Notes: a model not told the origin generated them from the sequence alone. A stretch of DNA of 59,313 nt from Gemmatimonadota bacterium (GCA_020350785.1 CP070722.1:863843-923155), one strand, 5' to 3'. Shown: positions 41,483 through 52,539, counted from the stretch's first letter. Made by a program: numbers and translations.

Positions 41483-43012
41483 TCAAGCCCTTCGGTCAAG
41501 CCCACGATACTGAATCGCTTCCGCGACGTGCGATGCGCGCACCGCTTCGCTCGCCTCGAGGTCGGCGATCGTGCGCGCGATCTTCAGCACGCGATGGAAC
41601 GAACGGGCCGACAGCCCGAACCTCGCCATCGCCGACCGCAAGAGCGACAATCCGGTATCATCGGCGCGGCAATACAGTCGAACGTCCCGCGCGCCCATCT
41701 GCCCATTGGCGTACAGCCCAGCACGGCCTTCGAAACGAGCCAACTGCAAACGCCGCGCGGCCTCCACGCGCGCTGCGACGGCTGCCGAGCTCTCGCCGTC
41801 CAGCGAATCCAGAAGCTCGGGAGACGTGACCGGAGGAACTTCGATCTGCAGGTCGATGCGATCGAGCAGCGGACCAGACACCTTGGATCGGTAGCGCTGG
41901 ATCATGCGAGGAGTGCAGCGACATGTCTTCCCGCTGTCGCCCAGGAGTCCACAGTGACACGGATTCATCGCCGCCGCCAGAACCAGGCGCGCCGGGTAGG
42001 TCAGCGAGCGGCTGGCTCGGCCGATGGTCACGACGCCGTCCTCGAGCGGTTGCCTCAATGCTTCGAGCACATTGCGGCGAAACTCCGTCAGCTCGTCCAG
42101 GAACAGGACGCCGTTGTGCGCCAGAGAGACTTCGCCGGGCCGCGGCAGCGCGCCGCCACCTACCAGGCCGGCATCGCTGATGGTGTGGTGCGGCGCCCGA
42201 AAAGGTCGCTCGGTGACGAGCCCGCAGTTCGGCGGCAGCAGGCCCGCCACGGAATGTATCCGGGTCACCTCGGTGGCTTCCAACAGGCTCATTCCGGGCA
42301 GAATCGTGGGCAGCCTCCGCGCCAACATGGTCTTTCCTCCGCCCGGCGGGCCGATGAGAAGCACGTTGTGGGCACCGGCGGCGGCGATCTCCAGGGCGCG
42401 TTTCGCCAAACGCTGACCTCTGACATCGGCGAGATCTACACTGGAGCTTCGTCGGCGCTGCAACAGAGACCCTGTCTCAACCTCTCTGCCCGGCAGCTCC
42501 GACCGACCGTCCAGAAAAGCGGTGACCTCTGCCAGGCACGTGGCTCCGCGCACGTCGACGCCATCGAGAATGGCGGCCTCCGACAGATTGGCCGTGGGCA
42601 CGACAAAGCCGGCCAGTCGTTCCGCGGCCACCGCCTGCGTCATAGACAGCGCGCCGCGAATCGGGCGCAGAGCGCCGTCGAGTCCCAGCTCGCCGGCCAA
42701 AGCGTAGCGCTCCAGTCGCCCGCCTCTGATCTGGCCCGTTGCAGCCAGCAGGCCACAGGCGATCGGAAGATCGAAGTGGCTGCCTTCCTTCTTGATATCG
42801 GCCGGCGCCAGATTGATGGTGATCTTGCGTGGCGGCACCTCGTAGCCTGAGTTGACGAGCGCCGCGAGCACACGCTCCCTGCCCTCTTTGACCGCGCTCT
42901 GCGCCAGCCCCACCGTGGCCATTGCCGGCAGGCCGGGCGCGGCATCGACCTCCACCGCCACTATGTAGGCATCGATCCCCAGGATCGCGGCGCTGCGGAC
43001 ACGGGCGAGCAA
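41483..43012 (-). CDS. comM: ComM/YifB-type AAA ATPase (Mg-chelatase-like)
   Basis: A 509-residue AAA+ protein. ComM is a branch-migration helicase that helps integrate taken-up DNA. The N-terminal lon-like domain is PGLPAMATVGLAQSAVKEGR; Walker A is LLIGPPGGGKTMLARRLP; Walker B is GVLFLDELTEF. The C-terminus has RYRSKVSGPLLDRIDLQIEV. In other species it accompanies natural competence and here lies near cinA, a competence-related gene, though that is 15 kb away. The start is a TTG with a GGGAG ribosome site. It diverges from the creatininase-like gene. Confidence 0.93.
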   Translation of the reverse strand: MLARVRSAAILGIDAYIVAVEVDAAPGLPAMATVGLAQSAVKEGRERVLAALVNSGYEVPPRKITINLAPADIKKEGSHFDLPIACGLLAATGQIRGGRLERYALAGELGLDGALRPIRGALSMTQAVAAERLAGFVVPTANLSEAAILDGVDVRGATCLAEVTAFLDGRSELPGREVETGSLLQRRRSSSVDLADVRGQRLAKRALEIAAAGAHNVLLIGPPGGGKTMLARRLPTILPGMSLLEATEVTRIHSVAGLLPPNCGLVTERPFRAPHHTISDAGLVGGGALPRPGEVSLAHNGVLFLDELTEFRRNVLEALRQPLEDGVVTIGRASRSLTYPARLVLAAAMNPCHCGLLGDSGKTCRCTPRMIQRYRSKVSGPLLDRIDLQIEVPPVTSPELLDSLDGESSAAVAARVEAARRLQLARFEGRAGLYANGQMGARDVRLYCRADDTGLSLLRSAMARFGLSARSFHRVLKIARTIADLEASEAVRASHVAEAIQYRGLDRRA

Positions 43013-43193
43013 TCTCAGCTCCCTTCGATGTCGTAGGTGTCGCCAAACCCTCGCTGTCGCCGATCAACATAGGATCAACAGACGGGCCTCCCCTCGGTCC
43101 CTGGGCCGAGACCGAGCAGCACTTGACTGGGCCCGATGACCAACTCAACGTGCTTGGTCGTCGAAATCACTCACGACTACCTGCAGGAGGCGT

Positions 43194-43937
43194 GTGGCGA
43201 AGCCGGTTCCGGTAGGGGGCGGACAGCCGCTCCTGCTCGCGGATCTGACGTGGCCGGAAGTCGCCGAGTATCTGGAGCGAGACCGGCGACTGATCATCCC
43301 CGTTGGCACCTGCGAGCAGCATGGCCGGCACTTACCGTTGGGTACCGACACCCTCGTGGCCGAGCGCCTGGCCCACGACCTCTCGGCGGAGTTCGGCGTA
43401 CTGGTGGCCCCTACCCTGGCCTACGGCGTCAACGTCGAGACTGAGGAGGCCTACTCGGGAACCGCCTCCCTCAGGCGGAAAACGCTTCACCGAGCGCTCA
43501 ACGACCTCCTGGCCTCCTGGGAAGGGCACGGCTTCGACGAGTTCATCCTGATTACCGCGCACTTCCACGATCCGCACCTCGATGCGGTCACGACCGTTGT
43601 CACCGAGCACGCCCGGGCCCGTGTGGTCGACATCCAGAGCGTCGACATCCGGGACTATCTCGATCAACAGAGCGGCCCCGAGCACGCCGGCGAGGCGGAG
43701 ACATCGGTGATGCTCTATTTGCGCCCCGACCTCGTTCGTGCGGACAGGATCCAGGACTACCTGCTCGACCCGCAACAGATGGGGCGTTACCTTCGTGGGC
43801 GAATGCCAAAACCACCGGCCGGCTGCGAGGGCGCGATCGGACACCCCTCGTCCGGCACGGCCAAGAAAGGTGAGAAGATATACCGGCATGTTCTGGCCAG
43901 GATTCGGGAGAAGATCTTCAGCGAGCCTGATGAGTAG
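43194..43937 (+). CDS. Creatininase family amidohydrolase
   Basis: A 247-residue protein with the creatininase-family signature IIPVGTCEQHGRHLPLGTD, which supplies metal ligands (Glu, His, Asp), then ITAHFHDPHLDA and AGEAETSVMLYLRP (further His and Glu positions). Members act on cyclic amides or formamide-type substrates, for example in creatinine or mycofactocin work. No partner gene gives the substrate. The start is a GTG at 43194 with an AGGAGG site only 3 bases upstream. Downstream is an exported unknown protein overlapping by 8 bases. Confidence 0.85.
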   Translation: MAKPVPVGGGQPLLLADLTWPEVAEYLERDRRLIIPVGTCEQHGRHLPLGTDTLVAERLAHDLSAEFGVLVAPTLAYGVNVETEEAYSGTASLRRKTLHRALNDLLASWEGHGFDEFILITAHFHDPHLDAVTTVVTEHARARVVDIQSVDIRDYLDQQSGPEHAGEAETSVMLYLRPDLVRADRIQDYLLDPQQMGRYLRGRMPKPPAGCEGAIGHPSSGTAKKGEKIYRHVLARIREKIFSEPDE

Positions 43938-44667
43938 CCTGAGCGTTCTCTCCGTTGCCGCGCTGGTATCGCTGTCGCTCGCCGCCGTTGCCGGCACGCG
44001 GCTCTTAGCGGACCGCGGGACCGATATGATCGACAGCGGCAACTTCACGCTCTTTCAAGGCGGCGTGCGCATAGGGGAGGAACGGTTCGTGATCCACAGC
44101 GACCGTGCCGGCGACGCCGGGCCGATCTTCAGGGCGCGCGCGGACCTCAGTTTGAAGCTCGAGGGCCAGACAATGAGGGTCAACGTCGCCCTGGAGGCTC
44201 TGGGAACGGCATGTCGGCCGCGGCGCTACGAGGCGAAGGTCGACGGCCCGGATGCCATGAGCGTCGTGACTACCTTCGCGGGTAATCGGATGACCCATGA
44301 GTTCCGAACATCTGCCGGGTACGAGAGAGAAGAGGCGTTGGTGCGTGGAAAGGCAGTAATCCTGGATCGCAACATTGCGCACCACTACTTCTTTGCCGGC
44401 CGCCTGGCCGACTGCGAAACCTCGGGCGTAGTCAACGTCATCGTGCCGCGCGACAGATACCTAGAGCAAGCGCGGATCGTAGATAGAGGTGTCGATAGCC
44501 AAACCGTTGAGGGGCGCGCGCTCGAGCTCCACCACTTGGAGATAATCTCGAGCTCCGGGACGTCACGTCACGTCTGGCTGGATGGCGACCGCGTCATCAA
44601 GATCGAAGTGCCCGAAGAGGGTTTCATGGCCGTCAGATCTCGCACGGCGACTCAGCCAACCAACTGA
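43930..44667 (+). CDS. Exported protein of unknown function
   Basis: A 245-residue protein with a signal-like start (about MSSLSVLSVAALVSLSLAAV) and a strand-rich mature part: GVRIGEERFVIHSDR, SLKLEGQTMRVNVALEAL, then HVWLDGDRVIKIEV. I see no catalytic motif. The repeated strand layout resembles bacterial outer-membrane-associated barrels or lipid-binding domains, but no family is recognised. The ATG at 43930 overlaps the creatininase end by 8 bases. Stop is 15 bases before the Yip1-like gene. Confidence 0.65.
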   Translation: MSSLSVLSVAALVSLSLAAVAGTRLLADRGTDMIDSGNFTLFQGGVRIGEERFVIHSDRAGDAGPIFRARADLSLKLEGQTMRVNVALEALGTACRPRRYEAKVDGPDAMSVVTTFAGNRMTHEFRTSAGYEREEALVRGKAVILDRNIAHHYFFAGRLADCETSGVVNVIVPRDRYLEQARIVDRGVDSQTVEGRALELHHLEIISSSGTSRHVWLDGDRVIKIEVPEEGFMAVRSRTATQPTN

Positions 44668-44682
44668 TCGAGGAGGGACCTC

Positions 44683-45387
44683 ATGAACGGTGAGACCGGA
44701 ACGGTTCAGGGCGCGGATGCCGCCGCGCCGAATCTCATACAGCGCGTTGTGATGGTGTTCATGTCACCCACCAGACTGGGCGAAATCCTACGCACCCGCT
44801 CGCCCTGGTTCTATACGCTGGCCATCGTTGGCATCGTCAGCGTCATCGGTTTCCTGGTTCTTCCGACTGATCTCTTCAGGGCAGCCGTCGAGGAGCAATT
44901 GTCGCGCCGGCCCGACCAGGCTCAGGACATCGATACGGCCCTGCGCTTCGCGCGGATCGCAGGAACCGCAGGCGCCCTGATCGGAACATTCGTGGCTGCC
45001 GCCGTCATCGCTGGCGTCGTCTACCTCGTCTTCAACGTCATGCTGGGCGGCGAGACGAACTACCGCCAACAACTCAGCGCCGTGTCTCACATGTACTGGA
45101 TCAACATGCTGGGCTTCCTGTTACTGATTCCGCTCTGGATCGCCAAGCAAAACATGCAGGTGAGACTGGGATTGGGGCTGCTGCTACCTGACGCGCCTGC
45201 CTCCTTTTTCGGTCACCTGATGAACGGCATAGGCATCTTCGGGCTGTGGTCATCGGCGGCGCTTGGGGCGATGGAGTCCGGCCTATCAGGCGGCAAGATC
45301 TCGGTTGGCAAGGGGGTAACGACCGTCTTGGCCTTGTACTTCATCTGGGTCGTGCTCTCGGCCGCCTGGTCGACGATAGTCGGCTGA
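44683..45387 (+). CDS. Yip1-domain membrane protein
   Basis: A 234-residue integral membrane protein with about five helices, of the bacterial Yip1 family. It begins with a polar segment and a VMVFMSPTRLGEILRTRSPW motif typical of the family. Function is unknown in bacteria. An AGGAGGGA ribosome site precedes the ATG. It probably shares the transcript of the creatininase-like and exported genes, and a 214-base gap then separates it from the exporter. Confidence 0.78.
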   Translation: MNGETGTVQGADAAAPNLIQRVVMVFMSPTRLGEILRTRSPWFYTLAIVGIVSVIGFLVLPTDLFRAAVEEQLSRRPDQAQDIDTALRFARIAGTAGALIGTFVAAAVIAGVVYLVFNVMLGGETNYRQQLSAVSHMYWINMLGFLLLIPLWIAKQNMQVRLGLGLLLPDAPASFFGHLMNGIGIFGLWSSAALGAMESGLSGGKISVGKGVTTVLALYFIWVVLSAAWSTIVG

Positions 45388-45524
45388 CGCCGTACAGGGC
45401 GGCGCCGGCGAAAGTAACGACCGCGCCATTCCAGCTGTCTATTCTTAGCTGGCAGTCGCAAGATCCAGTCATCGGGGGACTTTGCGGTTTGCCCGGCGAA
45501 ACCGTCGCCGGAGGCGGCGCGTAC

Positions 45525-45565
45525 GGCCTAGCAGGGGAATAACCCCGTTACTAGCCGTGTATAGT
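45525..45565 (+). promoter_or_regulatory. Possible promoter and overlapping palindrome of the tolC-macAB operon
   Basis: In the 214-base gap before the TolC-like gene, an imperfect palindrome (GG-CTAG..GGGG, a 5-base loop, CCCC..CTAG-CC; 45525-45556) lies directly before TATAGT (45560-45565). No good -35 hexamer is 17 bases upstream. A regulator binding the palindrome would cover the -35 region, as repressors or activators of efflux pumps do. Confidence 0.4.
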
Positions 45566-45601
45566 TTATAGCTGCAAGAACCTCCAGCCCGGAGTTGGGT
45601 C

Positions 45602-47119
45602 ATGAAGAGGACGACGGTCCCAGCGTTCTTTGTAATCTGTCTGCTCGGTGCCCCCCTGCACGCTCAGGAGCGGGCACCGCTCACCCTGGAAGAGGCGATT
45701 GACCTGGCCAGAAACAACAACCCCACGTTCCTCCAGACGCTCAATGATCTGGGGCCTGCGAACTGGGGAGTAAAGGAAGCGAACGCTAACCTTTTCTTGC
45801 CCAACGCGGACTTGGCATTCTTCACGGCCTGGCAGGACGCCGGTCAACAGCGGTTTGGCGCGGCCACATTCCCGCAGCCGGCGGTGCTGCTCTCCCAGTA
45901 CCAGTTCGCCCTGTCTTACACGCTGAACGGCACGACCCTGTTCCAGCCGGGGCAACGCAAGGCGGAGCGCTACGCTGTGGAACGCCGCATTGACGACGCG
46001 GATCTCGTGCTCCGCAACCAGGTGACCAGCGCCTATCTCGAGGTGCTGCGCTTGGAGGAACGTGCCGTCCAGGCGGAACGGGAGCTGCGTCGGTCCGAGG
46101 AACATCTGCGCCTGGCGGAGGCTCGCGAGGAGGTGGGCGCTGGGACTCGGCTGGAGTCGATGCAGGCCGATGTGGCCCGCGGCCGGGCGGAGGTGGCGCT
46201 CGTTCAGGCTCGTAATGCCGCGCGCGTGGCGAAGCTGCGTCTGGTCCAGGCGTTGGGCGTGCAGGTGCCGGCCGAACAGATAGACCTGGTCAGCGAGTTC
46301 GAGATATTCGAGCCCCAGCTGGACGCAGAGGCGATGACAAACGACGCACTGAGCCGGCACCCCAGTCTGGTGGCCCTGAAAGCGGACCGGGACGCTGCGA
46401 ATTCCAGCGTGAAAGTGGCCAAGGCATCGTATTTCCCCACCCTCTCGTTGCGGGCCAGCTGGAGTGGTTTCACCCGCGAGGAAACGAACTCCGATCTGAG
46501 CATCGCCCAAGCCGTGGGTCAGGCGGAGCAGCAGGCCAACTCGACGATCCTGGCCTGCAATCAGCTGAATGATCTTTACAACGCAACGACCACGCCGCCG
46601 CCACCTCCGTTCGACAATTGCAGCGCCTTCGAATTCACCCCGGCGGACTCGGTCGCGATAGCAAGTGACATTCTGCGCACGAACGATGTCTTTCCCTTTG
46701 ACTTCGAGAACGAGCCAGTGCAGTTGAGCGCTTTCTTCTCGCTGCCGCTGTTCAACGGCTTTACCCGGCAGCTCCAGGTGGAGCAGGCGATCACACGACG
46801 CAATGACCTGAACCACGGAGTCCGCGCTCTCGAGTTGCAGGTCCGGGCCGACGTCACCGAAGCGGTGCATAACCTTGAAACCGCTCACCAGACGGTCATC
46901 CTGCAGCGCGAGAACACGGAGACCGCTCGAGAAGAGCTCAGATTGGCCCGTGAGCGCTACCAGCTGGGCGCCGGGACGTTCCTGGAGTTGCTCGATTCCG
47001 AGACGTTGGCCGCCCAAGCCGAGGTCGATCAGATCGAGGCCGTCTTCAGTTTTCATCAGTCGATTGCCATGCTCGAGGCCGCCGTAGGCCGCCCGCTCGA
47101 TCAGTCGAGCATGCGCTAA
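45602..47119 (+). CDS. TolC-family outer membrane efflux protein
   Basis: The 505-residue protein has a signal peptide (ending LHA-QE) and two repeats of the TolC type, starting LTLEEAIDLARNNNP and with long helices such as LRLARERYQLGAGTFLELLD near the end. In the trimeric channel two strand pairs form the barrel and long helices reach into the periplasm. A loop of about 70 residues at 300-370 includes a Thr/Pro run (TTTPPPPPF) and two Cys residues, which may form a disulfide in an extracellular loop. The adaptor gene follows 36 bases later. Confidence 0.88.
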   Translation: MKRTTVPAFFVICLLGAPLHAQERAPLTLEEAIDLARNNNPTFLQTLNDLGPANWGVKEANANLFLPNADLAFFTAWQDAGQQRFGAATFPQPAVLLSQYQFALSYTLNGTTLFQPGQRKAERYAVERRIDDADLVLRNQVTSAYLEVLRLEERAVQAERELRRSEEHLRLAEAREEVGAGTRLESMQADVARGRAEVALVQARNAARVAKLRLVQALGVQVPAEQIDLVSEFEIFEPQLDAEAMTNDALSRHPSLVALKADRDAANSSVKVAKASYFPTLSLRASWSGFTREETNSDLSIAQAVGQAEQQANSTILACNQLNDLYNATTTPPPPPFDNCSAFEFTPADSVAIASDILRTNDVFPFDFENEPVQLSAFFSLPLFNGFTRQLQVEQAITRRNDLNHGVRALELQVRADVTEAVHNLETAHQTVILQRENTETAREELRLARERYQLGAGTFLELLDSETLAAQAEVDQIEAVFSFHQSIAMLEAAVGRPLDQSSMR

Positions 47120-47155
47120 ACCAAGGGAAGCAGCGATAGAACCGGGAGTCGTTTT

Positions 47156-48445
47156 GTGAATAGAAAGAAGATCCTGATCGCGGCCGGCGGGGCGCTCGTC
47201 CTCCTCGTCTTTGTTGTGCTGGCCCTTCGACAAGGCCGCCGGGGAGGGACGGACGTACGAACCGAGGAAGTGCAACGCCGCAATCTCGTATCGGTCGTCA
47301 CCGCCAGCGGTCGAATTCGGCCCCACCGCAGCGTCGACATCCAGGCCGACGTCTCCGGCCGGATCGTGGACCTGCGCGTGTTGGAGGGCGAAGTCGTCGA
47401 CGCCGGTGACACTCTGCTTATCATCGACCCTAGGACGTATATGGCCGCCGTGCGGCGGACAGAGGCGGCTTTGGCCACGGCCCGCGCCGGCGCGGCCCAG
47501 GCCAAAGCCAACCGTGACCAGGCGGAGCGCCTGCTGACCCGGACCCGGGGCATCAGAGAGCAGAACCCTGAGCTTGTCTCCGACCAGCAGCTCGAGGACG
47601 CGCAGACGAACTTCGAGGTGCAGGAAGCGCTGTACCAAGCTTCCGAACATCAAGTAGAACAGGCTCGCGCCAACCTGCAGGAGGCGCGCGACCTGCTGGC
47701 CAAGACAGTGATCACGGCGCCGATGAGCGGCAGGGTGACGCGGCTCAATGTAGAGGAAGGCGAGACGGCGATCGTCGGGACGATGAACAACCCAGGCACT
47801 GTGTTGCTCACCGTCGCGGACCTCGGGGAGATGGAAGCCGTGGTCGAAGTGGATGAGACCGACATTCCCCAGATCGCTCTGGGAGACAGCGCCGGGGTCG
47901 AGATCGACGCCTTTCCGGACAGCGTGTTTACAGGCCGGGTAACCGAGATCGCCCACAGCTCGATTCAGGGAGGCACCCTCGGCCTCAGCGGCTCTACTGC
48001 CCAGCAGGCGGTGGACTTCGAGGTCGTGATCCGCCTGGACAGTCCGCCAAGCTCACTGCGCACCGACCTCTCCGCCACGGCCGACATCGTGGCGGAGGTC
48101 CGCGACAGTGTGCTCAGTATTCCGATCATCGCTCTCACCCTGAGAACGCCCGAGCCCGAAGAAGAGGAAGGGTTCGGAGGGACGGATACGGGGAGCGAGG
48201 AGATCGCGCTGGCGGAAGAAAACGAAGAGGAAGCGGAGCCTGAGGAGCTGGAGGGGGTATTCGTAATCGGCGAAGACAACACCGTGACATTTCGACCGGT
48301 CAAGGTCGGCATAGCCGGCAGGGAGCACTTCGAAGTCCTGGAGGGCCTGGCCGAGGGCGAAGTGATCGTGGCCGGCAGCTATCAGGCCATCCGCGGCCTC
48401 GAGGATGGCGATCTCGTCAAAACCAACAATCGGAACGGAAGCTGA
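47156..48445 (+). CDS. MacA-like periplasmic adaptor (HlyD family)
   Basis: Links an inner-membrane exporter to TolC. The 429 residues have one N-terminal membrane helix, a lipoyl-like half ([20 protein letters not shown]), a helical hairpin (about residues 85-180) and the second lipoyl half ([20 protein letters not shown]), then beta-barrel and membrane-proximal domains. An acidic stretch (roughly 30 Glu/Asp/Gly-rich residues, around 340-372) is inserted before [18 protein letters not shown]. Its neighbours are the TolC-like channel and an ABC exporter, so a MacAB-TolC type pump is inferred. A GTG start is used. Confidence 0.88.
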   Translation: MNRKKILIAAGGALVLLVFVVLALRQGRRGGTDVRTEEVQRRNLVSVVTASGRIRPHRSVDIQADVSGRIVDLRVLEGEVVDAGDTLLIIDPRTYMAAVRRTEAALATARAGAAQAKANRDQAERLLTRTRGIREQNPELVSDQQLEDAQTNFEVQEALYQASEHQVEQARANLQEARDLLAKTVITAPMSGRVTRLNVEEGETAIVGTMNNPGTVLLTVADLGEMEAVVEVDETDIPQIALGDSAGVEIDAFPDSVFTGRVTEIAHSSIQGGTLGLSGSTAQQAVDFEVVIRLDSPPSSLRTDLSATADIVAEVRDSVLSIPIIALTLRTPEPEEEEGFGGTDTGSEEIALAEENEEEAEPEELEGVFVIGEDNTVTFRPVKVGIAGREHFEVLEGLAEGEVIVAGSYQAIRGLEDGDLVKTNNRNGS

Positions 48446-48465
48446 TTCATAAACAGGAACACACC

Positions 48466-49181
48466 ATGATCAAGCCGCCTGACAACGCCGTAATCCTCAC
48501 CCAAGAGCTCCGAAAAGACTACGAGCTTGGGGCAGAGACCGTGCACGCTCGTCAGGGCGTGGACATACAGATCGACCAGAACGACTTCGTGGCCATCATG
48601 GGGCCCTCCGGCTCCGGCAAGTCCACCCTGTTGAACCTGATCGGTTGCCTGGACACGCCGACGGCGGGCCAGTACTGGCTGAGTGGCCAGGAGGTCTCGC
48701 AGCTGGACGACAACGAGCTGGCGCGCATACGCAACCAGCGCATCGGCTTCATTTTCCAGACCTTCAACCTACTGCCCCGTACCACGGAGCTTCACAACGT
48801 CGAGCTGCCACTGATCTACGCCGGCGTCTCCGCCAAGGAGCGTCACGCGCGCGCGAAAGAAACGCTGGACGCCGTCGGTCTGGCCGATCGTATGCACCAT
48901 CACCCGAACGAGCTTTCCGGCGGCGAGCGCCAGCGGGTCGCCATCGCTCGGGCTCTGGTCAACAAACCGTCGCTTGTCCTGGCGGACGAGCCGACCGGCA
49001 ACCTCGACTCTCACACATCCCAGGAGATCATGGATATCCTGGTCAAGCTTCACGAGAATGGTGAGACGATCCTCCTAGTGACGCACGAGCGCGACATCGC
49101 CGCCTACTCGGATCGCTTGATCACGCTGCGGGACGGCAAGGTCGAGACAGACGAACGTCACGAGATTGGTGAACCGATAGC

Positions 49182-49185
<4 letters not shown>
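48466..49185 (+). CDS. ABC transporter ATPase (MacB/LolD-type)
   Basis: A 239-residue ATPase: Walker [17 protein letters not shown]-loop region [17 protein letters not shown], signature [15 protein letters not shown], Walker [17 protein letters not shown] and the switch His in LLVTHERD. Its sequence is of the LolD/MacB type that works with FtsX-fold permeases. The stop overlaps the start of the first permease (GTGA). It couples ATP hydrolysis to mechanical movement of the two permeases rather than direct transport through the membrane. Confidence 0.95.
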
Positions 49186-50426
<1,241 letters not shown>

Positions 50427-50439
50427 CTGTGAGGCAGGC

Positions 50440-51702
50440 ATGAGCGTACGAGGCTTACAAGAAGGCGTAACCATCGCCCTGCAAGCTCTGAGACAGAGCA
50501 AGGTGCGCACGGGGCTGACCATACTGGGCGTTGGAATAGGCGTGCTCGTCGTGGTCGCCATGGCAGCGGTCATCCAGGGCGTCAACCGCAGTTTCGATGT
50601 GCTCGTCGAGGCGTCCGGCGCTAACACGTTCTACGTCGTGCGCTCCTACGGCGTCGAGATGAACACCGGGCTCGAGGAGGAGGATCCGACCTGGCGACGC
50701 CGGCCGCCGATACCTGCCTCCTTCGCCCTAGCCCTGGAGGCGCTCTCCACGGTGGAGAATTCCTTTGCCTCGGCAGATCTCTCGTGGTTACCGGTCACGA
50801 TGAGCGCTGTTGGCAACGAGACCGAGGCCAGCATCCTCGCTGTCCCCTCCGACTACATGCAGACCGATGCCGGCGACATCGTGGCCGGCCGTTTCTACAC
50901 GAAGGTTGAGGAGGAGGCCGGTCGACCGGTGGCCGTGATAGACAGCGCCGCAGCTGAGGACCTATTCGCCCCGCTCGAGGCCGTGGGCAGGACCTTCCGA
51001 ATCGGCAATCAGAGTTTCTTGGTGGTCGGCGTCTACAAACACCCACCCAACCTCTTCGCGACTTTGGGTGGCAACCGCGTCTTCGTCCCCTTCAGCACGG
51101 CGCAGAAGTACCTGCTCAAGGACGTCCGTTGGATCTCATTCGACGAGTTGGTGTGGTTGACCGTTGTCGCCAAACCGATGGTGGGCATCACCCGGGCGAT
51201 CGATCAGGTCACCGGTCGCCTGCGCGCCATGCGCGGCCTGGCCCCCGGCGAAGAGAACAACTTCGATGTCGTCACCCAGGAGTCGATGAATGACCTCTGG
51301 AACCAGCTTACGGCGGCGCTCTTCGCCGTGATGTTCGCGCTCTCCAGCGTCGGCCTGATGGTGGGTGGTATCGGAGTGATCGCGGTGATGGTCGTGTCGG
51401 TGACCGAACGCACCCGCGAGATAGGCATTCGCAAGGCGCTGGGCGCCACGAAACGAGACATCCTCTGGCAGTTCCTGGTGGAAGCGACGACACTGACCAC
51501 AGTGGGCGGTGCCATTGGCCTGGCGGTCGGCGCGCTCATCGCCTGGATTGTGAACCGGTTCACCCCGGTACCGGCGGTCATTCCGCTCTGGTCGATCTTC
51601 CTCGCGATCGCGGCCGCCGCGTTCACCGGCATAGTGTTCGGTCTCTTCCCTGCCATCCGCGCGGCGCGACTCGACCCCGTCGAGTCGTTGCGCTACGAGT
51701 AG
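50440..51702 (+). CDS. MacB-type ABC transporter permease, subunit 2
   Basis: A 420-residue FtsX-fold permease with the same plan as its neighbour: LTILGVGIGVLVVVAMAAVI helix, a periplasmic MacB domain of about 240 residues, and a C-terminal three-helix block with RTREIGIRKALGATKRDI. The two permeases share the overall fold but are clearly different in sequence, so a heterodimer is likely. The substrate is not shown by the sequence; related pumps export lipoproteins, antibiotics or peptides. It ends 6 bases before a strong hairpin. Confidence 0.93.
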   Translation: MSVRGLQEGVTIALQALRQSKVRTGLTILGVGIGVLVVVAMAAVIQGVNRSFDVLVEASGANTFYVVRSYGVEMNTGLEEEDPTWRRRPPIPASFALALEALSTVENSFASADLSWLPVTMSAVGNETEASILAVPSDYMQTDAGDIVAGRFYTKVEEEAGRPVAVIDSAAAEDLFAPLEAVGRTFRIGNQSFLVVGVYKHPPNLFATLGGNRVFVPFSTAQKYLLKDVRWISFDELVWLTVVAKPMVGITRAIDQVTGRLRAMRGLAPGEENNFDVVTQESMNDLWNQLTAALFAVMFALSSVGLMVGGIGVIAVMVVSVTERTREIGIRKALGATKRDILWQFLVEATTLTTVGGAIGLAVGALIAWIVNRFTPVPAVIPLWSIFLAIAAAAFTGIVFGLFPAIRAARLDPVESLRYE

Positions 51703-51707
51703 CGGTA

Positions 51708-51746
51708 AGCGGGGCGGACTGCCAGCTCCCGACAGTCCGCCCCGCT
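51708..51746 (+). terminator. Strong hairpin after the exporter operon
   Basis: A perfect 13-bp stem (GCGGGGCGGACTG at 51709-51721 with its complement at 51733-51745), 14 with a flanking A-T pair, encloses 11 bases. It starts 6 bases after the second permease. The downstream sequence (TGGCGCTCAG) has no T-tract, so Rho-independent termination is uncertain; it could stabilise the 3' end. Confidence 0.6.
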
Positions 51747-51825
51747 GGCGCTCAGTATCCCTCCGGCTCTACACTACCTCCTGGAAGTCCCGGCGCCTAA
51801 CCCTACCTGACGCGCGGAAGGCTCG

Positions 51826-52539
51826 ATGATCGATCTGCTGGCTATCGCGCCCCACCCCGACGACGCGGAACTGCTCTGCGGCGGAACGTTGATCCGCGCG
51901 GCGGATGGAGGCCACAGGACGGGGATACTCGATCTCACGGCCGGCGAGCTGGGCTCGCGCGGGACCCCGGAGGGCCGGGAGGCCGAGGCGGCCAAGGCCG
52001 GGCAGATCCTCGGCCTGTCGGTGCGACGGAACCTCGGCCTGGCCGACGCGCGAATTCACAACGACGAGGAGAGTCGGGCTCGTTTGGTGGAGGCGATCCG
52101 CGAGCTGCGCCCTCGAACTGCGATCCTCCCGTACTTCGAGGGGCGGCACCCCGATCACGGGGCGGCATCGCAGTTGGCCTACGATGCCTGCTTCCTCGCC
52201 GGCTTGCGTAACTACCCGGCCTCCGGACAGCCTCACCGTCCGACAAAGGTGCTCTACGCCCTGGCCTACCGCGAGCACGCGCTCAAGCCGACCTTCGTCG
52301 TCGATACGAGCGACGTCTTCGAGCGCAAGCTCGAGGCGATCCGCTGCTACGCCTCACAGTTCGACGGGGTCAAGGCGCTGGGCGAGCTGTTCCCGGCCGA
52401 CGTGTCCCTCTACGAGCTGGTCCGAATCCAAGACGCCCACTACGGATCTCTGATCCGGGTCGCCTACGGCGAACCGTTTTACACACGCGAGACCATGCGC
52501 GTCGTAGATGTCACCGACTTGCCCGTCAGCACGTTCTGA
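51826..52539 (+). CDS. bshB1: Bacillithiol biosynthesis deacetylase BshB1
   Basis: Removes acetyl from GlcNAc-malate in bacillithiol synthesis. The 237-residue protein has the zinc motif LAIAPHPDDAELLCGG near the N-terminus (His10, Asp13) and EGRHPDHGAAS for the third ligand. TAGELGSRGTPEGREAEA is a typical segment of the family, near residue 45. No bshA or bshC is in the window. The neighbours, a cysteine desulfurase and mnmA, also concern sulfur. Members of the wider LmbE family act on other N-acetyl sugars, but the fit to BshB1 is good. Confidence 0.86.
   Translation: MIDLLAIAPHPDDAELLCGGTLIRAADGGHRTGILDLTAGELGSRGTPEGREAEAAKAGQILGLSVRRNLGLADARIHNDEESRARLVEAIRELRPRTAILPYFEGRHPDHGAASQLAYDACFLAGLRNYPASGQPHRPTKVLYALAYREHALKPTFVVDTSDVFERKLEAIRCYASQFDGVKALGELFPADVSLYELVRIQDAHYGSLIRVAYGEPFYTRETMRVVDVTDLPVSTF

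Noticed and set aside
45566..47956. A 796-codon open frame on the minus strand opposite the TolC-like channel and adaptor.
   Set aside because: It has no recognisable domain, and the plus-strand genes there are clear members of known families. High GC makes long antisense frames common.
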